From: Symsagittifera roscoffensis | Lineage: Eukaryota > Xenacoelomorpha > Acoela > Convolutidae | Reading direction: 5' to 3' | Length of the DNA stretch: 64,000 bases | Assembly: GCF_963678635.1 (NCBI RefSeq) | Contig: NC_087062.1 | Coordinates: forward strand, 90,187,845-90,251,844 | In this document: one piece after another, positions 34,469 through 45,594 of the stretch | Layout of the letters: each line of letters opens with the position of its first letter | Position numbering within the stretch: the stretch's first letter is position 1 | Program-made: the position numbers and the translations under genes | Notes under the pieces: model-generated | Told to the model about the DNA's origin: nothing | What the model saw: the letters and a program-made list of their open reading frames with translations, nothing else | The model's database searches: none

Positions 34469-34540
34469 CTCTTCGGCGGGGAATCGAACCCCGGACTCCA
34501 CCGTGACGGGCTGGGCTACTCGTCACTATTCTACCGAAGA
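34469..34540 (-). tRNA. tRNA-Asp (GTC), D-loop variant lacking T33
   Basis: A46T, T40G, T33C, T25G, T20C, G19A and T11A. Loss of the near-invariant T33 argues against function. Confidence 0.42.
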
Positions 34541-34869
34541 TACGCTTCCTCGCATAACTTCCAAGTTCATGTCATTTGAAATTCTCAAGTTACAGAATGA
34601 CACAATACAACTCGATCAGCGTTAAGGAATCCTGCTGTATACAGCAACATGAAATCCCGAAATTTTTTGTAAAAAAAACTGCTTTTTCGCATCCCAACAT
34701 AGTTTCAGCAAAAAAAATGCTCAGCAAAAAATTATACTTGTAGAATACTTGAAAAAAAATCAAGCTTTGAACCGGCTCAAAAAAATAAAAATTTTCATGT
34801 AGTTCCATTTCAAAAACAAAAAAAAAACGTTTTTTCGATAAGAACTAAAGTTTTTTTTGGAAAAAAAAC

Positions 34870-34941
34870 CTCTTCGGCGTGGAATCGAACCCCGGTATCC
34901 AACGTGACAGACTGGGATACTCACCACTATACTACCGAAGA
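34870..34941 (-). tRNA. tRNA-Asp-GTC: tRNA-Asp (GTC)
   Basis: C63A, G45T and C31T (wobble). Confidence 0.6.
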
Positions 34942-35264
34942 TACACTTCCCGGCATATCTTCCAAATTCATGTCATTTGAAATTTTCAAGTTACAGAATG
35001 ACACAATACAACTCGATCAGCGTTCAGGAATCCTGCTGTATACAGCAACATGAAATCCGATCATTTTTTGAAAAAAGCAGCTTTTTCTCATCCCAACATA
35101 GTCCCAGCAAAAAACTCGGAGCAGAAAGTCATGTTTGTAAGCTATCTGAAACTAAATTTAAGGCTTTGAACCGACTGAAAAAAAAAAAACTTCATGTAGT
35201 TCCTGTTCAAACACAAAAAAAAACGTTTTTTCGATACGAACTAAAAATTATTCAGAAAAGAAAC

Positions 35265-35336
35265 CTCTTCGGCGGGGAATCGAACCCCGGTCTCCTACGT
35301 GACAGGCTGGGATACTCACCACTATACTACCGAAGA
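35265..35336 (-). tRNA. tRNA-Asp-GTC: tRNA-Asp (GTC)
   Basis: T41A is the only change. T3 stop. Confidence 0.74.
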
Positions 35337-35659
35337 TACAATTAATCGCATATCTTCCAAGTTCATGTCATTTGAAATTCTCAAATTATAGAACGACACT
35401 ATAGATCTTGATCAGCGTTTAGGAACCCTGCTGTATACAGCAACATGAAATCCCAAAATTTAAAAAAAAAACTGCTTTTTTGCATCCCAACATAGTTCCA
35501 GCAAAAAAATGCTCAGCAAAAAAATATACTTGTAAAATACTTGAAAAAAATCAAGCTTTGAACCGACTCAAAAAAAGCAATTTTCATTTAGTTCCATATC
35601 AAAAACAAAAAAAAAACGTTTTTTCGATACGAACTAAAAATTATTCAGGAAATAAAAAA

Positions 35660-35731
35660 CTCTTCGGCGGGGAATCGAACCCCGGACTCCACCGTGACAG
35701 GCTGGGCTACTCGTCACTATACTACCGAAGA
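35660..35731 (-). tRNA. tRNA-Asp-GTC: tRNA-Asp (GTC), D-loop variant
   Basis: Same five changes as at 28,138. Confidence 0.5.
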
Positions 35732-36057
35732 TACACTTCCTCGCATAACTTCCAAGTTCATGTCATTTGAAACTCTCAAGATACAGAATGACAAAATACA
35801 ACTCGATCAGCGTTCAGGAATCCTGCTGTATACAGCAACATGAAACCCCCAAATTTTTTGTAAAAAAAACTGCTTTTTCGCATCCCAACATAGTTTCAGC
35901 AAAAAAAAGCTCAGCAAAAAATTATATTTGTAGAATACTTGAAAAAAATCAAGCTTTGAACCGGCTCAAAAAATAAAAATTTTCATGTAGTTCCATTTCA
36001 AAAACAAAAAAAAACGTTTTTTCGATAAGAACTAAACTTTTTTCAGGAAATAAAAAC

Positions 36058-36129
36058 CTCTTCAGCGTGGAATCGAACCCCGGTCTCCAACGTGACAGGC
36101 TGGGATACTCGTCACTATACTACCGAAGA
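36058..36129 (-). tRNA. tRNA-Asp-GTC: tRNA-Asp (GTC)
   Basis: C67T (wobble), C63A, T20C and G19A. Confidence 0.55.
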
Positions 36130-36453
36130 TACACTTCCTCGCATAACTTCCAAGTTCATGTCATTTGAAATTCTCAAGTTACAGATTGAGACAAAACAAC
36201 TCGATCAGCGTTCAGGAATCCTGCTGTATACAGCAACATGAAATCCGATCATTTTTTGAAAAAAGCAGCTTTTTCTCATCCCAACATAGTCCCAGCAAAA
36301 AACTCGGAGCAGAAAGTCATGTTTGTAAGCTATCTGAAACTAAATTTTAGGCTTTGAACCGACTGAAAAAAAAACAAACTTCATGTAGTTCCTGTTCAAA
36401 CACAAAAAAAAACGTTTTTTCGATACGAACTAAAAATTATTCAGAAAATAAAC

Positions 36454-36525
36454 CTCTTCGGCGGGGAATCGAACCCCGGTCTCCAACGTGACAGGCTGGG
36501 ATACTCGTCACTATACTACCGAAGA
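36454..36525 (-). tRNA. tRNA-Asp-GTC: tRNA-Asp (GTC)
   Basis: T20C and G19A only. T3 stop. Confidence 0.68.
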
Positions 36526-36850
36526 TACACTTCCTCGCATAACTTCCAAGTTCATGTCATTTGAAATTCTCAAGTTACCGAATGACACAATACAACTCGA
36601 TCAGCGTTCAGGAATCCTGCTGTATACAGCAACATGAAATCCCGAAATTTTTTGTAAAAAAACTGCTTTTTCGCATCCCAACATAGTTTCAGCAAAAAAA
36701 TGCTCAGCAAAAAATTATATTTGTAGAATACTTGAAAAAAATCAAGCTTTGAACCGGCTCAAAAAAATAAAAATTTTCATGTAGTTCCATTTCAAAAACA
36801 AAAAAAACGTTTTTTCGATAAGAACTAAACTTTTTTCAGGAAATAAAAAC

Positions 36851-36922
36851 CTCTTCAGCGTGGAATCGAACCCCGGTCTCCAACGTGACAGGCTGGGATA
36901 CTCGTCACTATACTACCGAAGA
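36851..36922 (-). tRNA. tRNA-Asp-GTC: tRNA-Asp (GTC)
   Basis: Same four changes as at 36,058, two units away. Confidence 0.55.
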
Positions 36923-37248
36923 TACACTTCCTCGCATAACTTCCAAGTTCATGTCATTTGAAATTCTCAAGTTACCGAATGACACAATACAACTCGATCA
37001 GCGTTCAGGAATCCTGCTGTATACAGCAATATGAAATCCCGAAATTTTTTGTAAAAAAACTGCTTTTTCGCATCCCAACATAGTTTCAGCAAAAAAATGC
37101 TCAGCAAAAAATTATACTTGTAGAATACTTGAAAAAAATCAAGCTTTGAACCGGCTCAAAAAAATAAAAAATTTCATGTAGTTCCATATCAAAAACAAAA
37201 AAAAACGTTTTTTCGACACGAACTAAAAATTATTCAGGAAATAAAAAC

Positions 37249-37320
37249 CTCTTCGGCGGGGAATCGAACCCCGGTCTCCAACGTGACAGGCTGGGATACT
37301 CACCACTATACTACCGAAGA
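37249..37320 (-). tRNA. tRNA-Asp-GTC: tRNA-Asp (GTC), consensus copy
   Basis: Identical to the consensus and the last exact match in the window. T5 stop. Confidence 0.92.
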
Positions 37321-37644
37321 TACACTTCCTCGCATATCTTCCAAATTCATGTCATTTGAAATTCTCAAGTTACAGATTGAGACAATACAACTCGATCAGC
37401 GTTCAGGAATCCTGCTGTATACAGCAACATGAAATCCGATCATTTTTTGAAAAAAGCAGCTTTTTCTCATCCCAACATAGTCCCAGCAAAAAACTCGGAG
37501 CAGAAAGTCATGTTTGTAAGCTATCTGAAACTAAATTTAAGGCTTTGAACCGACTGAAAAAAAAACTTCATGTAGTTCTTGTTCAAAAACAAAAAAAAAA
37601 CGTTTTTTTGATACGAACTAAAAATTATTCAGGATTTAAAAAAC

Positions 37645-37716
37645 CTCTTCGCCGGGGAGTCCAACCCCGGTCTCCAACGTGACAGGTTGGGATACTCACC
37701 ACTATACTAACGAAAA
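37645..37716 (-). tRNA. tRNA-Asp (GTC), damaged
   Basis: C66G, T59C, C56G, G30A (restores pairing with T40), G7T and C2T. Confidence 0.42.
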
Positions 37717-38034
37717 TACAGTTCCAAGCGTATCTGCCAAGTTAGTGTCATATGAAATTCTCAAATTACAGAATAGAACTCGATCATCGTTTAGGAACCC
37801 TGCTGTATACAGCAACATGGAATCTCAACATTTTTGTAAAAAAAACTGCTTTTCGCATCCCAACATAGTTTCAGCAAAAAAATGCTCAGCAAAAAATTAT
37901 ACTTGTAGAATACTTAAAAAAAATCAAGCTTTGAACCGGCTCAAAAAAATAAAAATTTTCATGTAGTTCCATATCAAAAACAAAAAAAAAACGTTTTTTC
38001 GATACGAACTAAAAATTATTCAGGAAATAAAAAC

Positions 38035-38106
38035 CTGTTCGGCGGGGAATCAAACCCCGGTCCCCAACGTGACAGGCTGGGATACTCACCACTATACTAC
38101 CGAAGA
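38035..38106 (-). tRNA. tRNA-Asp-GTC: tRNA-Asp (GTC)
   Basis: G71C, C56T and A44G. Confidence 0.55.
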
Positions 38107-38432
38107 TTCACTTCCTCGCATATCTTCCAAATTCATGTCATTTGAAATTCTCAAGTTACAGAATGACACAATACAACTCGATCAGCGTTCAGGAATCCTG
38201 CTGTATACAGCAACATGAAATCCGATCAATTTTTGAAAAAAGCAGCTTTTTTCATCCCAACATAGTCCCAGCAAAAAACTCGGAGCAGAAGGTCATGTTT
38301 GTAAGCTATCTGAAACTAAATTTAAGGCTTTGAACCGACTGAAAAAAAAAACAAACTTCATGTAGTTCCTGTTCAAAAACAAAAAAAAAAACGTTTTTTC
38401 GATACGAACTAAAAACTATTCAGAAAAGAAAC

Positions 38433-38504
38433 CTCTTCGGCGGGGATTCGAACCCCGGTCTCCAACGTGACAGGCTGGGATACTCACCACTATACTACCG
38501 AAGA
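38433..38504 (-). tRNA. tRNA-Asp-GTC: tRNA-Asp (GTC)
   Basis: T59A only; both promoter boxes still fit. Confidence 0.8.
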
Positions 38505-38823
38505 TACAATTAATCGCATATCTTCCAAATTCATGTCATTTGAAATTCTCAAATTATAGAACGACACTATAGCTCTTGATCAGCGTTTAGGAACCCTGCT
38601 GTATACAGCAACATGAAATCCCAACATTAAAAAAAAACTGCTTTTTCGCATCCCAACATAGTTCCAGCAAAAAAATGCTCAGCAAAAAATTATACTTGTA
38701 AAATACTTGAAAAAAATCAAGCTTTGAACCGACTCAAAAAAATCAATTTTCATTTAGTTCCATATCAAAAACAGAAAAAAAACGTTTTTTCGATACGAAC
38801 AAAAAATTATTCAGGAAAGAAAC

Positions 38824-38895
38824 CTCTTCGGCGGGGAATCGAACCCCGGACTCCACCGTGACAGGCTGGGCTACTCGTCACTATACTACCGAAGA
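38824..38895 (-). tRNA. tRNA-Asp-GTC: tRNA-Asp (GTC), D-loop variant
   Basis: Same five changes as at 28,138. Confidence 0.5.
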
Positions 38896-39221
38896 TACAC
38901 TTCCTCGCATAACTTCCAAGTTCATGTCATTTGAAATTCTCAAGTTACAGAATGACACAATACAACTCGATCAGCGTTCAGGAATCCTGCTGTATACAGC
39001 AACATGAAATCCCGAAATTTTTTGTAAAAAAAACTGCTTTTTCGCAGCCCAACATAGTTTCAGCAAAAAAATGCTCAGCAAAAAATTATACTTGTAAAAT
39101 ACTTGAAAAAAAATCAAGCTTTGAACCGGCTCAAAAAAATAAAAATTTTCACGTAGTTCCATTTCACAAACAAAAAAAACGTTTTTCGATAAGAACTAAA
39201 ATTTTTTCAGGAAATAAAAAC

Positions 39222-39293
39222 CTCTTCGGCGTGAAATCGAACCCCGGTCTCCAACGTTCCAGGCTGGGATACTCGTCACTATACTACCGAAGA
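39222..39293 (-). tRNA. tRNA-Asp-derived copy with anticodon GGA (Ser)
   Basis: T35G and C36A make the anticodon GGA. Also C63A, C61T, T20C and G19A. It lacks the long variable arm of a serine tRNA, so it would not be normal seryl substrate. Confidence 0.5.
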
Positions 39294-39615
39294 TACACTT
39301 CCTCGCATAACTTCCAAGTTCATGTCATTTGAAATTCTCAAGTTACAGAATGACACAACACAACTCGATCAGCGTTCAGGAATCCTGCTGTATACAGCAA
39401 CATGAAATCCCGAAATTTTTTGTAAAAAAACTGCTTTTCGCATCCCAACATAGTTTCAGCAAAAAAATGCTCAGCAAAAAATTAAACTTGTAGAATACTT
39501 GAAAAAAAATCAAGCTTTGAACCGGCTCAAAAAAAAAGTTTTCATGTAGTTCCATTTCAAAAACAAAAAAAACGCTTTTTCGATAAGAACTAAATTTTTT
39601 TCAGGAAGTAAAAAT

Positions 39616-39687
39616 CTCTTCGGCGTGGAATCGAACCCCGGTCTCCAACGTGACAGGCTGGCATACTCGTCACTATACTACCGAAGA
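39616..39687 (-). tRNA. tRNA-Asp-GTC: tRNA-Asp (GTC)
   Basis: C63A, C26G, T20C and G19A. Confidence 0.54.
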
Positions 39688-40014
39688 TACACATCCTCGC
39701 ATAACTTCCAAGTTCATGTCAATTGAAATTCTCAAGTTACAGAATGACACAACACAACTCGATCAGCGTTCAGGAATCCTGCTGTATACAGCAACAAGAA
39801 ATCCCGAAATTTTTTGAAAAAAGCAGCTTTTTCTCATCCCAACATAGTCCCAGCAAAAAACTCGGAGCAGAAAATCATGGTTGTAAGCTATCTGAAACTA
39901 ACTTTAAGGCTTTGAACGGACTGAAAAAAAAGCAAACTTCATGTAGCTCCAGTTCAAAAACAAAAAAAAAACGTTTTTTCGATACGATCTAAAAATTATT
40001 CAGGAATTAAAAAC

Positions 40015-40086
40015 CTCTTCGGCGGGGAATCGAGCCCCGATCTCCAACGTGACAGGCTGGGATACTCACCGTTATACTACCGAAGA
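40015..40086 (-). tRNA. tRNA-Asp-GTC: tRNA-Asp (GTC)
   Basis: T54C, C48T, T16C and G15A; all stems are intact. Confidence 0.58.
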
Positions 40087-40407
40087 TAAAAATCATCGCA
40101 TATCTTCCAAGTTCATGTCATTTGAAATTCTCAAATTATAGAACGACACTATAGATCTCGATCAGCGTTTAGGAACCCTGCTGTATACAGCAACATGAAA
40201 TCCCAACATTTAAAAAAAAAACTGCCTTTCGCATCCCAACATAGTTCCAGCAAAAAAAATGCTCAGCAGAAAATTATAGTTGTAGAATACTTGAAAAAAA
40301 TCAAGCTTTGAACCGACTAAAAAAAGCAATTTTCATGTAGTTCCATTTCAAAAACAAAAAAAAACGCTTTTTCGATAAGAACTAAATTTTTTTCAGGAAG
40401 TAAAAAT

Positions 40408-40479
40408 CTCTTCGGCGTGGAATCGAACCCCGGTCTCCAACGTGACAGGCTGGCATACTCGTCACTATACTACCGAAGA
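40408..40479 (-). tRNA. tRNA-Asp-GTC: tRNA-Asp (GTC)
   Basis: Same changes as at 39,616. Confidence 0.54.
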
Positions 40480-40808
40480 TACACATCCTCGCATAACTTC
40501 CAAGTTCATGTCATTTGAAATTCTCAAGTTACAGAATGACACAACACAACTCGATCAGCGTTCAGGAATTCTGCTTTATGCAGCAACATGAAATCCGATC
40601 ACTTTTTGAAAAAAAACAGCTTTTTCTCATCCCAACATAGTCCCAGCAAAAAACTCGGAGCAGAAAATCATGGTTGTAAACTATCTGAAACTAAATTTAA
40701 GGCTTTGAACGGACTGAAAAAAAAGCAAACTTCATGTAGTTCCAGTTCAAAAACAAAAAAAAAAACGTTTTTTCGATACAAATTAAAAATTATTCAGAAA
40801 AAAAAAAC

Positions 40809-40842
40809 CTCTTCGGCGGGGAATCGAACCCCGATCTCCAAC
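40809..40842 (-). pseudogene. 3' fragment of a tRNA-Asp copy
   Basis: Only the acceptor 3' strand, T arm, variable loop and part of the anticodon stem remain. The sequence then jumps into spacer (CTCGGAGCAGAA) and the inverted segment. Confidence 0.85.
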
Positions 40843-40854
40843 TCGGAGCAGAAG

Positions 40855-41105
40855 CGGTTTTTATTTCCTGAATAATTTTTAGATCGTATCGAAAAAACGT
40901 TTTTTTTTTGTTTTTGAACTGGAGCTATATGAAGTTTGCTTTTTTTTCAGTCCGTTCAAAGCCTTAAAGTTAGTTTCAGATAGCTTACAACCATGATTTT
41001 CTGCTCCGAGTTTTTTGCTGGGACTATGTTGGGATGAGAAACAGCTGCTTTTTTCAAAAAATGATCGGATTTCATGTTGCTGTATACAGCAGGATTCCTG
41101 GACGC
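40855..41105. repeat. Inverted spacer copy, 251 bp
   Basis: This stretch is the reverse complement of spacer sequence from the unit at about 39,770-40,009. It shares private variants with that unit (CGATACGATC, CTCCAGTTC, GAACGGACTG, AACTTTAAGG). Flanking units are in normal orientation. It is the only inversion seen in the array. Confidence 0.88.
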
Positions 41106-41274
41106 AGTTCCACCAAAAACAAACTCGGAGCAGAAAGTCATGGTTGTAAGCTATCTGAATCTAAATTTAAGGCTTTGAACCGACTGAAAAAAGCAAACTT
41201 CAGGTAGTTCTAGTTCAAAAACAAAAAAAAATGTTTTTTCGATACGAACTAAAATTTATTCAGGAAATAAAAAC

Positions 41275-41346
41275 CTCATCGGCGGGGAATCGAACCCCGG
41301 TCTCCAACGTGACAGGCTGGGATACTCACCACTATACTACCGAAGG
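41275..41346 (-). tRNA. tRNA-Asp-GTC: tRNA-Asp (GTC)
   Basis: A70T and T1C. Confidence 0.64.
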
Positions 41347-41670
41347 TACACTTCCTCGCATATCTTCCAAATTCATGTCAATTGAAATTCCTAAATTATA
41401 GAACGACACAATAGATCTCGATCAGCGTTTAGGAACCTTGCTGTATACAGCAACATGAAATCCCAACATTTTTTGTTAAAAAAACTGCTTTTTCGCATTC
41501 CAGCATAGTTTTACCAAAAACATGCGCAGCAAAATACTATACTTGTAAAATACTTGAAACGAATCAAGCTTTGAACCTGCTCAAAAAAAAGCAATTTTCA
41601 TGTAGTTCCATTTCAAAAACAAAAAAACGCTTTTTCGATACGAACTAAAAAGTATTCAGGAAATAAAAAC

Positions 41671-41742
41671 CGCTTCGGCGGGGAATCGAACCCTGGTCTC
41701 CAACGTGACAGGCTAGGATACTCACCACTATACAACCGTAGA
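41671..41742 (-). tRNA. tRNA-Asp-GTC: tRNA-Asp (GTC), diverged
   Basis: A72C, G50A, C28T, A9T and T4A. Confidence 0.46.
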
Positions 41743-42069
41743 TACACTTGCGCGCATAACTTCCAAGTTCGTGTCATTTGAAAAACTCAAATTATAGAAC
41801 GACACAATAGAACTCGATCAGCGTTTAGGAACCCTGCTGTATACAGCAATATGAAATCCCAACAATTTTTGTTAAAAAAAAACTGCTTTTTCGCATCCCA
41901 ACATAGTTCCAGCAAAAAAATGCTCAGCAAAAAATTATACTTGTAAAATACTTGAAAAAAAAATCAAGCTTTGAACCGACTCAAAAAAAGCAATTTTCAT
42001 GTAGTTCCATTTCAAAAACAAAAAAACGCTTTTTCGATACAAACTAAAAGTTATTCAGGAGTTAAAAAC

Positions 42070-42141
42070 CTCTTTGGCGGGGAATCCAACCCCGGTCTCC
42101 AACGTGACAGGTTGGGATACTCAACGCTTTACTACATTGTA
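42070..42141 (-). pseudogene. Degenerate tRNA-Asp copy
   Basis: The acceptor 5' strand and D arm are scrambled. G68A and C56G hit the 3' half. Like 7,572, it is followed by an AAGCTCGTGTCATATG spacer. Confidence 0.78.
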
Positions 42142-42469
42142 CAGTTCCGAGCATATCTGCCAAGCTCGTGTCATATGAAATTCTCAAGTTACAGAATGAC
42201 ACAATAGAACTCGATCAGCGTTCATGAATCCTGCTGTATACAGCAACATGAAATCCGATCATTTTTTGAAAAAAAGCAGCTTTTTCTCATCCCAACATAG
42301 ACCCAGCAAAAAACTCGGAGCAGAAAGACATGGTTGTAAGCTATCTAAAACTAAATTTAAGGCTTTGAACCAACTGAAAAAAAAGCAAACTTCATGTAGT
42401 TCCAGTTCAAAAACAAAAAAAAAACGTTTTTTCGACACGAACTAAAAAATATATTCAGGAAATAAAAAC

Positions 42470-42541
42470 CTCTTCGGCGGGGAATCGAACCCCGGTCTCC
42501 AACGTGACAGGCTGGGATACTCACCACTATACTACCAAAGA
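42470..42541 (-). tRNA. tRNA-Asp-GTC: tRNA-Asp (GTC)
   Basis: C5T only, still able to wobble-pair with G68. Likely functional if transcribed. Confidence 0.8.
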
Positions 42542-42865
42542 TACACTTCCTCGCATATCTTCCAAATTCATGTCATTTGAAATTCGCAAATTATAGAACG
42601 ACACAATAGAACTTGATCAGCGTTTAGGAACCCTGCTGTATACAGCAACATGAAATCCCAAAATTTTTTGTAATAAAAAAACTGCTTTTTCGCATACCAA
42701 CATAGTTCCAGCAAAAAAATGCTCAGCAAAAAATTATACTTGTAAAATACTTGAAAAAAACCAAGATTTGAACCGACTCAAAAAAAAGCTATTTTCGAGT
42801 AGTTCCACTTCAAAAACGAAAAACGTTTTTTCGATACGAATTAAAATTACTCAGGAGTTAAAAAC

Positions 42866-42940
42866 CTCTTCGGCGGGGAATCGAATTCTGGTCTCCAACA
42901 ACGTGACAGGCTGCGATACTCACCACTATACTTCCGAGGA
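42866..42940 (-). pseudogene. tRNA-Asp copy with 3-nt insertion
   Basis: Three extra bases (a repeated AAC on the + strand) disturb the anticodon stem and variable region. G53A, G52A and G50A collapse the T stem. Also C27G, T8A and T3C. Confidence 0.68.
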
Positions 42941-43274
42941 TACCGTTCCAAGCAAATCTGCCAAGTTTGTGAAATATGAAATTCTCAAATTACAGAGTGA
43001 CACAATTGAACTCGATCAGCTTTCAAGAATCCTGCTGTATACAGCAACATGAACTCCGATCATTTTTTGAAAAAAGCAGCTTTTTCTCATCCCAACATAG
43101 TCCCAGCCAAAAAAATCGGAGCAGAAAGTCATGGTTGTAAATTGTCTGAAACAAAATTTAAGGCTTTGAACCGACTGAAAACGAAAAACAAACTTCATGT
43201 TGTTCCATTTAAAAAACAAAAAAAAAACGTTTTTTTTTTCGATACGAACTAAAAATTATTCAAGGGTTAAAAAC

Positions 43275-43346
43275 CTCTGCGTCGGGTAATCGAACCCCAG
43301 TCTCCAACGTGACAGGCTGTGATACTCACCACTATACTACCGAAGA
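43275..43346 (-). tRNA. tRNA-Asp-GTC: tRNA-Asp (GTC), C61A subfamily
   Basis: A69C, C66A, C61A, C49T (wobble) and C27A. Two acceptor pairs and one T-stem pair are lost. Confidence 0.48.
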
Positions 43347-43633
43347 TACCGTTCCGAGCATATCTGCCAAAATCGTGCCATATGAAATTCTCAAATTATA
43401 GAACGGCACAATATAGTTCGATCAGCGTTAAGGAACCCTGCTGTATACAGCAACATGAAATCCCAACATTTTTGGTAAAAAACGCTTTTTTGCATCCCAA
43501 CATAGTTCCGGCAAAAAAATGCTCAGCAAAAAATTATATTTAAAAATTATTAAAAAGAAAAGAAATCAAGCTTTGAACCGACTGAAAACAAACAGCTTTT
43601 TTCAAGTAATTCCACTTCAAAAACGAAAAACGA

Positions 43634-43697
43634 CGGGGAATTGAACACAGGTCTCCAACATGACAGGCTGTGATACTCTCCACTATGCTACCGAAGA
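43634..43697 (-). pseudogene. tRNA-Asp copy lacking the acceptor 3' strand
   Basis: A deletion has joined the upstream spacer to the T stem, removing bases 66-73 and the terminator. G57A, G52T and G50T damage the T arm. GTC remains. Confidence 0.85.
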
Positions 43698-44027
43698 TAC
43701 AGTACCTAGCATATCTGCCAAGTTCGAGTCATATGAAATTCTCAAATTAAATAATGACACAAAAGAACTCGATCAGCGCTCAGGAATCCTGCTGTATACA
43801 GCAACATGATATCCGATCATTTTTTGAAAAAGCAGCTTTTTCTCATCCCAACATAGTCCCAGCAAAAAACTTGGAGCAGAAAGTGATTGTTGTAAATTAT
43901 CTGAAATAAATTTAGGACTTTGAACCGAATGAAAACAAAAAGCAAACTTCATGTTGTTCCATTTAAAAAACAAAAAAAAACGTTTTTTTTTTCGATACGA
44001 ACTAAAAATTATTCAAGGGTTAAAAAC

Positions 44028-44099
44028 CTCTGCGTCGGGTAATCGAACCCCAGTCTCCAACGTGACAGGCTGTGATACTCACCACTATACTACCGAAGA
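44028..44099 (-). tRNA. tRNA-Asp-GTC: tRNA-Asp (GTC), C61A subfamily
   Basis: Same changes as at 43,275. Confidence 0.48.
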
Positions 44100-44434
44100 T
44101 ACCGTTCCGAGCATATCTGCCAAGTTTGTGAAATATGAAATTCTCAAATTACAGAGTGACACAATTGAACTCGATCAGCTTTCAAGAATCCTGCTGTATA
44201 CAGCAACATGAACTCCGATCATTTTTTGAAAAAAGCAGCTTTTTCTCATCCCAACATAGTCCCAGCCAAAAAAATCGGAGCAGAAAGTCATGGTTGTAAA
44301 TTGTCTGAAACAAAATTTAAGGCTTTGAACAGACTGAAAACGAAAAACAAACTTCATGTTGTTCCATTTAAAAAACAAAAAAAAAAACGTTTTTTTTTTC
44401 GATCCGAACTAAAAATTATTCAAGGGTTAAAAAC

Positions 44435-44506
44435 CTCTGCGTCGGGTAATCGAACCCCAGTCTCCAACGTGACAGGCTGTGATACTCACCACTATACTAC
44501 CGAAGA
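44435..44506 (-). tRNA. tRNA-Asp-GTC: tRNA-Asp (GTC), C61A subfamily
   Basis: Same changes as at 43,275. Confidence 0.48.
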
Positions 44507-44794
44507 TACCGTTCCGAGCATATCTGCCAAAATCGTGCCATATGAAATTCTCAAATTATAGAACGGCACAATATAGTTCGATCAGCGTTTAGGAACCCTG
44601 CTGTATACAGCAACATGAAATCCCAACATTTTTGGTAAAAAAACGCTTTTTTGCATCCCAACATAGTTCCAGCAAAAAAATGCTCAGCAAAAAATTATAT
44701 TTAAAAATTATTAAAAAGAAAAGAAATCAAGCTTTGAACCGACTGAAAACAAACAGCTATTTTCAAGTAATTCCACTTCAAAAACGAAAAATGA

Positions 44795-44858
44795 CGGGGA
44801 ATTGAACACAGGTCTCCAACATGACAGGCTGTGATACTCTCCACTATGCTACCGAAGA
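44795..44858 (-). pseudogene. tRNA-Asp copy lacking the acceptor 3' strand
   Basis: Block partner of the truncated copy at 43,634. Confidence 0.85.
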
Positions 44859-45189
44859 TACAGTACCTAGCATATCTGCCAAGTTCGAGTCATATGAAAT
44901 TCTCAAATTAAATAATGACACAAAAGAACTCGATCAGCGCTCAGGAATCCTGCTGTATACAGCAACATGATATCCGATCATTTTTTGAAAAAGCAGCTTT
45001 TTCTCATCCCAACATAGTCCCAGCAAAAAACTTGGAGCAGAAAGTGATTGTTGTAAATTATCTGAAATAAATTTAGGGCTTTGAACCGAATGAAAACAAA
45101 AAGCAAACTTCGTGTTGTTCCATTTAAAAAACAAAAAAAAAACGTTTTTTTTTTCGATACGAACTAAAAATTATTCAAGGGTTAAAAAC

Positions 45190-45261
45190 CTCTGCGTCGG
45201 GTAATCGAACCCCAGTCTCCAGCGTGACAGGCTGTGATACTCACCACTATACTACCGAAGA
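45190..45261 (-). tRNA. tRNA-Asp-GTC: tRNA-Asp (GTC), C61A subfamily
   Basis: As at 43,275, plus T40C, which turns the G30-T40 wobble into a G-C pair. Confidence 0.48.
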
Positions 45262-45594
45262 TACCGTTCCGAGCATATCTGCCAAGTTTGTGAAATATGA
45301 AATTCTCAAATTACAGAGTGACACAATTGAACTCGATCAGCTTTCAAGAATCCTGCTGTATACAGCAACATGAACTCCGATCATTTTTTGAAAAAAGCAG
45401 CTTTTTCTCATCCCAACATAGTCCCAGCCAAAAAAATCGGAGCAGAAAGTCATGGTTGTAAATTATCTGAAACAAAATTTAAGGCTTTGAACCGACTGAA
45501 AACGAAAAACAAACTTCATGTTGTTCCATTTAAAAAACAAAAAAAAACGTTTTTTTTTTCGATACGAACTAAAAATTATTCAAGGGTTAAAAAC

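Larger units (their letters stand above)
42961..44119. repeat. Three-unit block, copy 1 of 3 (~1,160 bp)
   Basis: First of three blocks, each holding two C61A-type tRNAs and, between them, one truncated tRNA. Block starts were located by the CCAAGTTTGTGAAATATG segment at 42,961, 44,120, 45,282 and 46,439. Confidence 0.88.
44120..45281. repeat. Three-unit block, copy 2 of 3
   Basis: Near-identical to copies 1 and 3. Confidence 0.88.
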
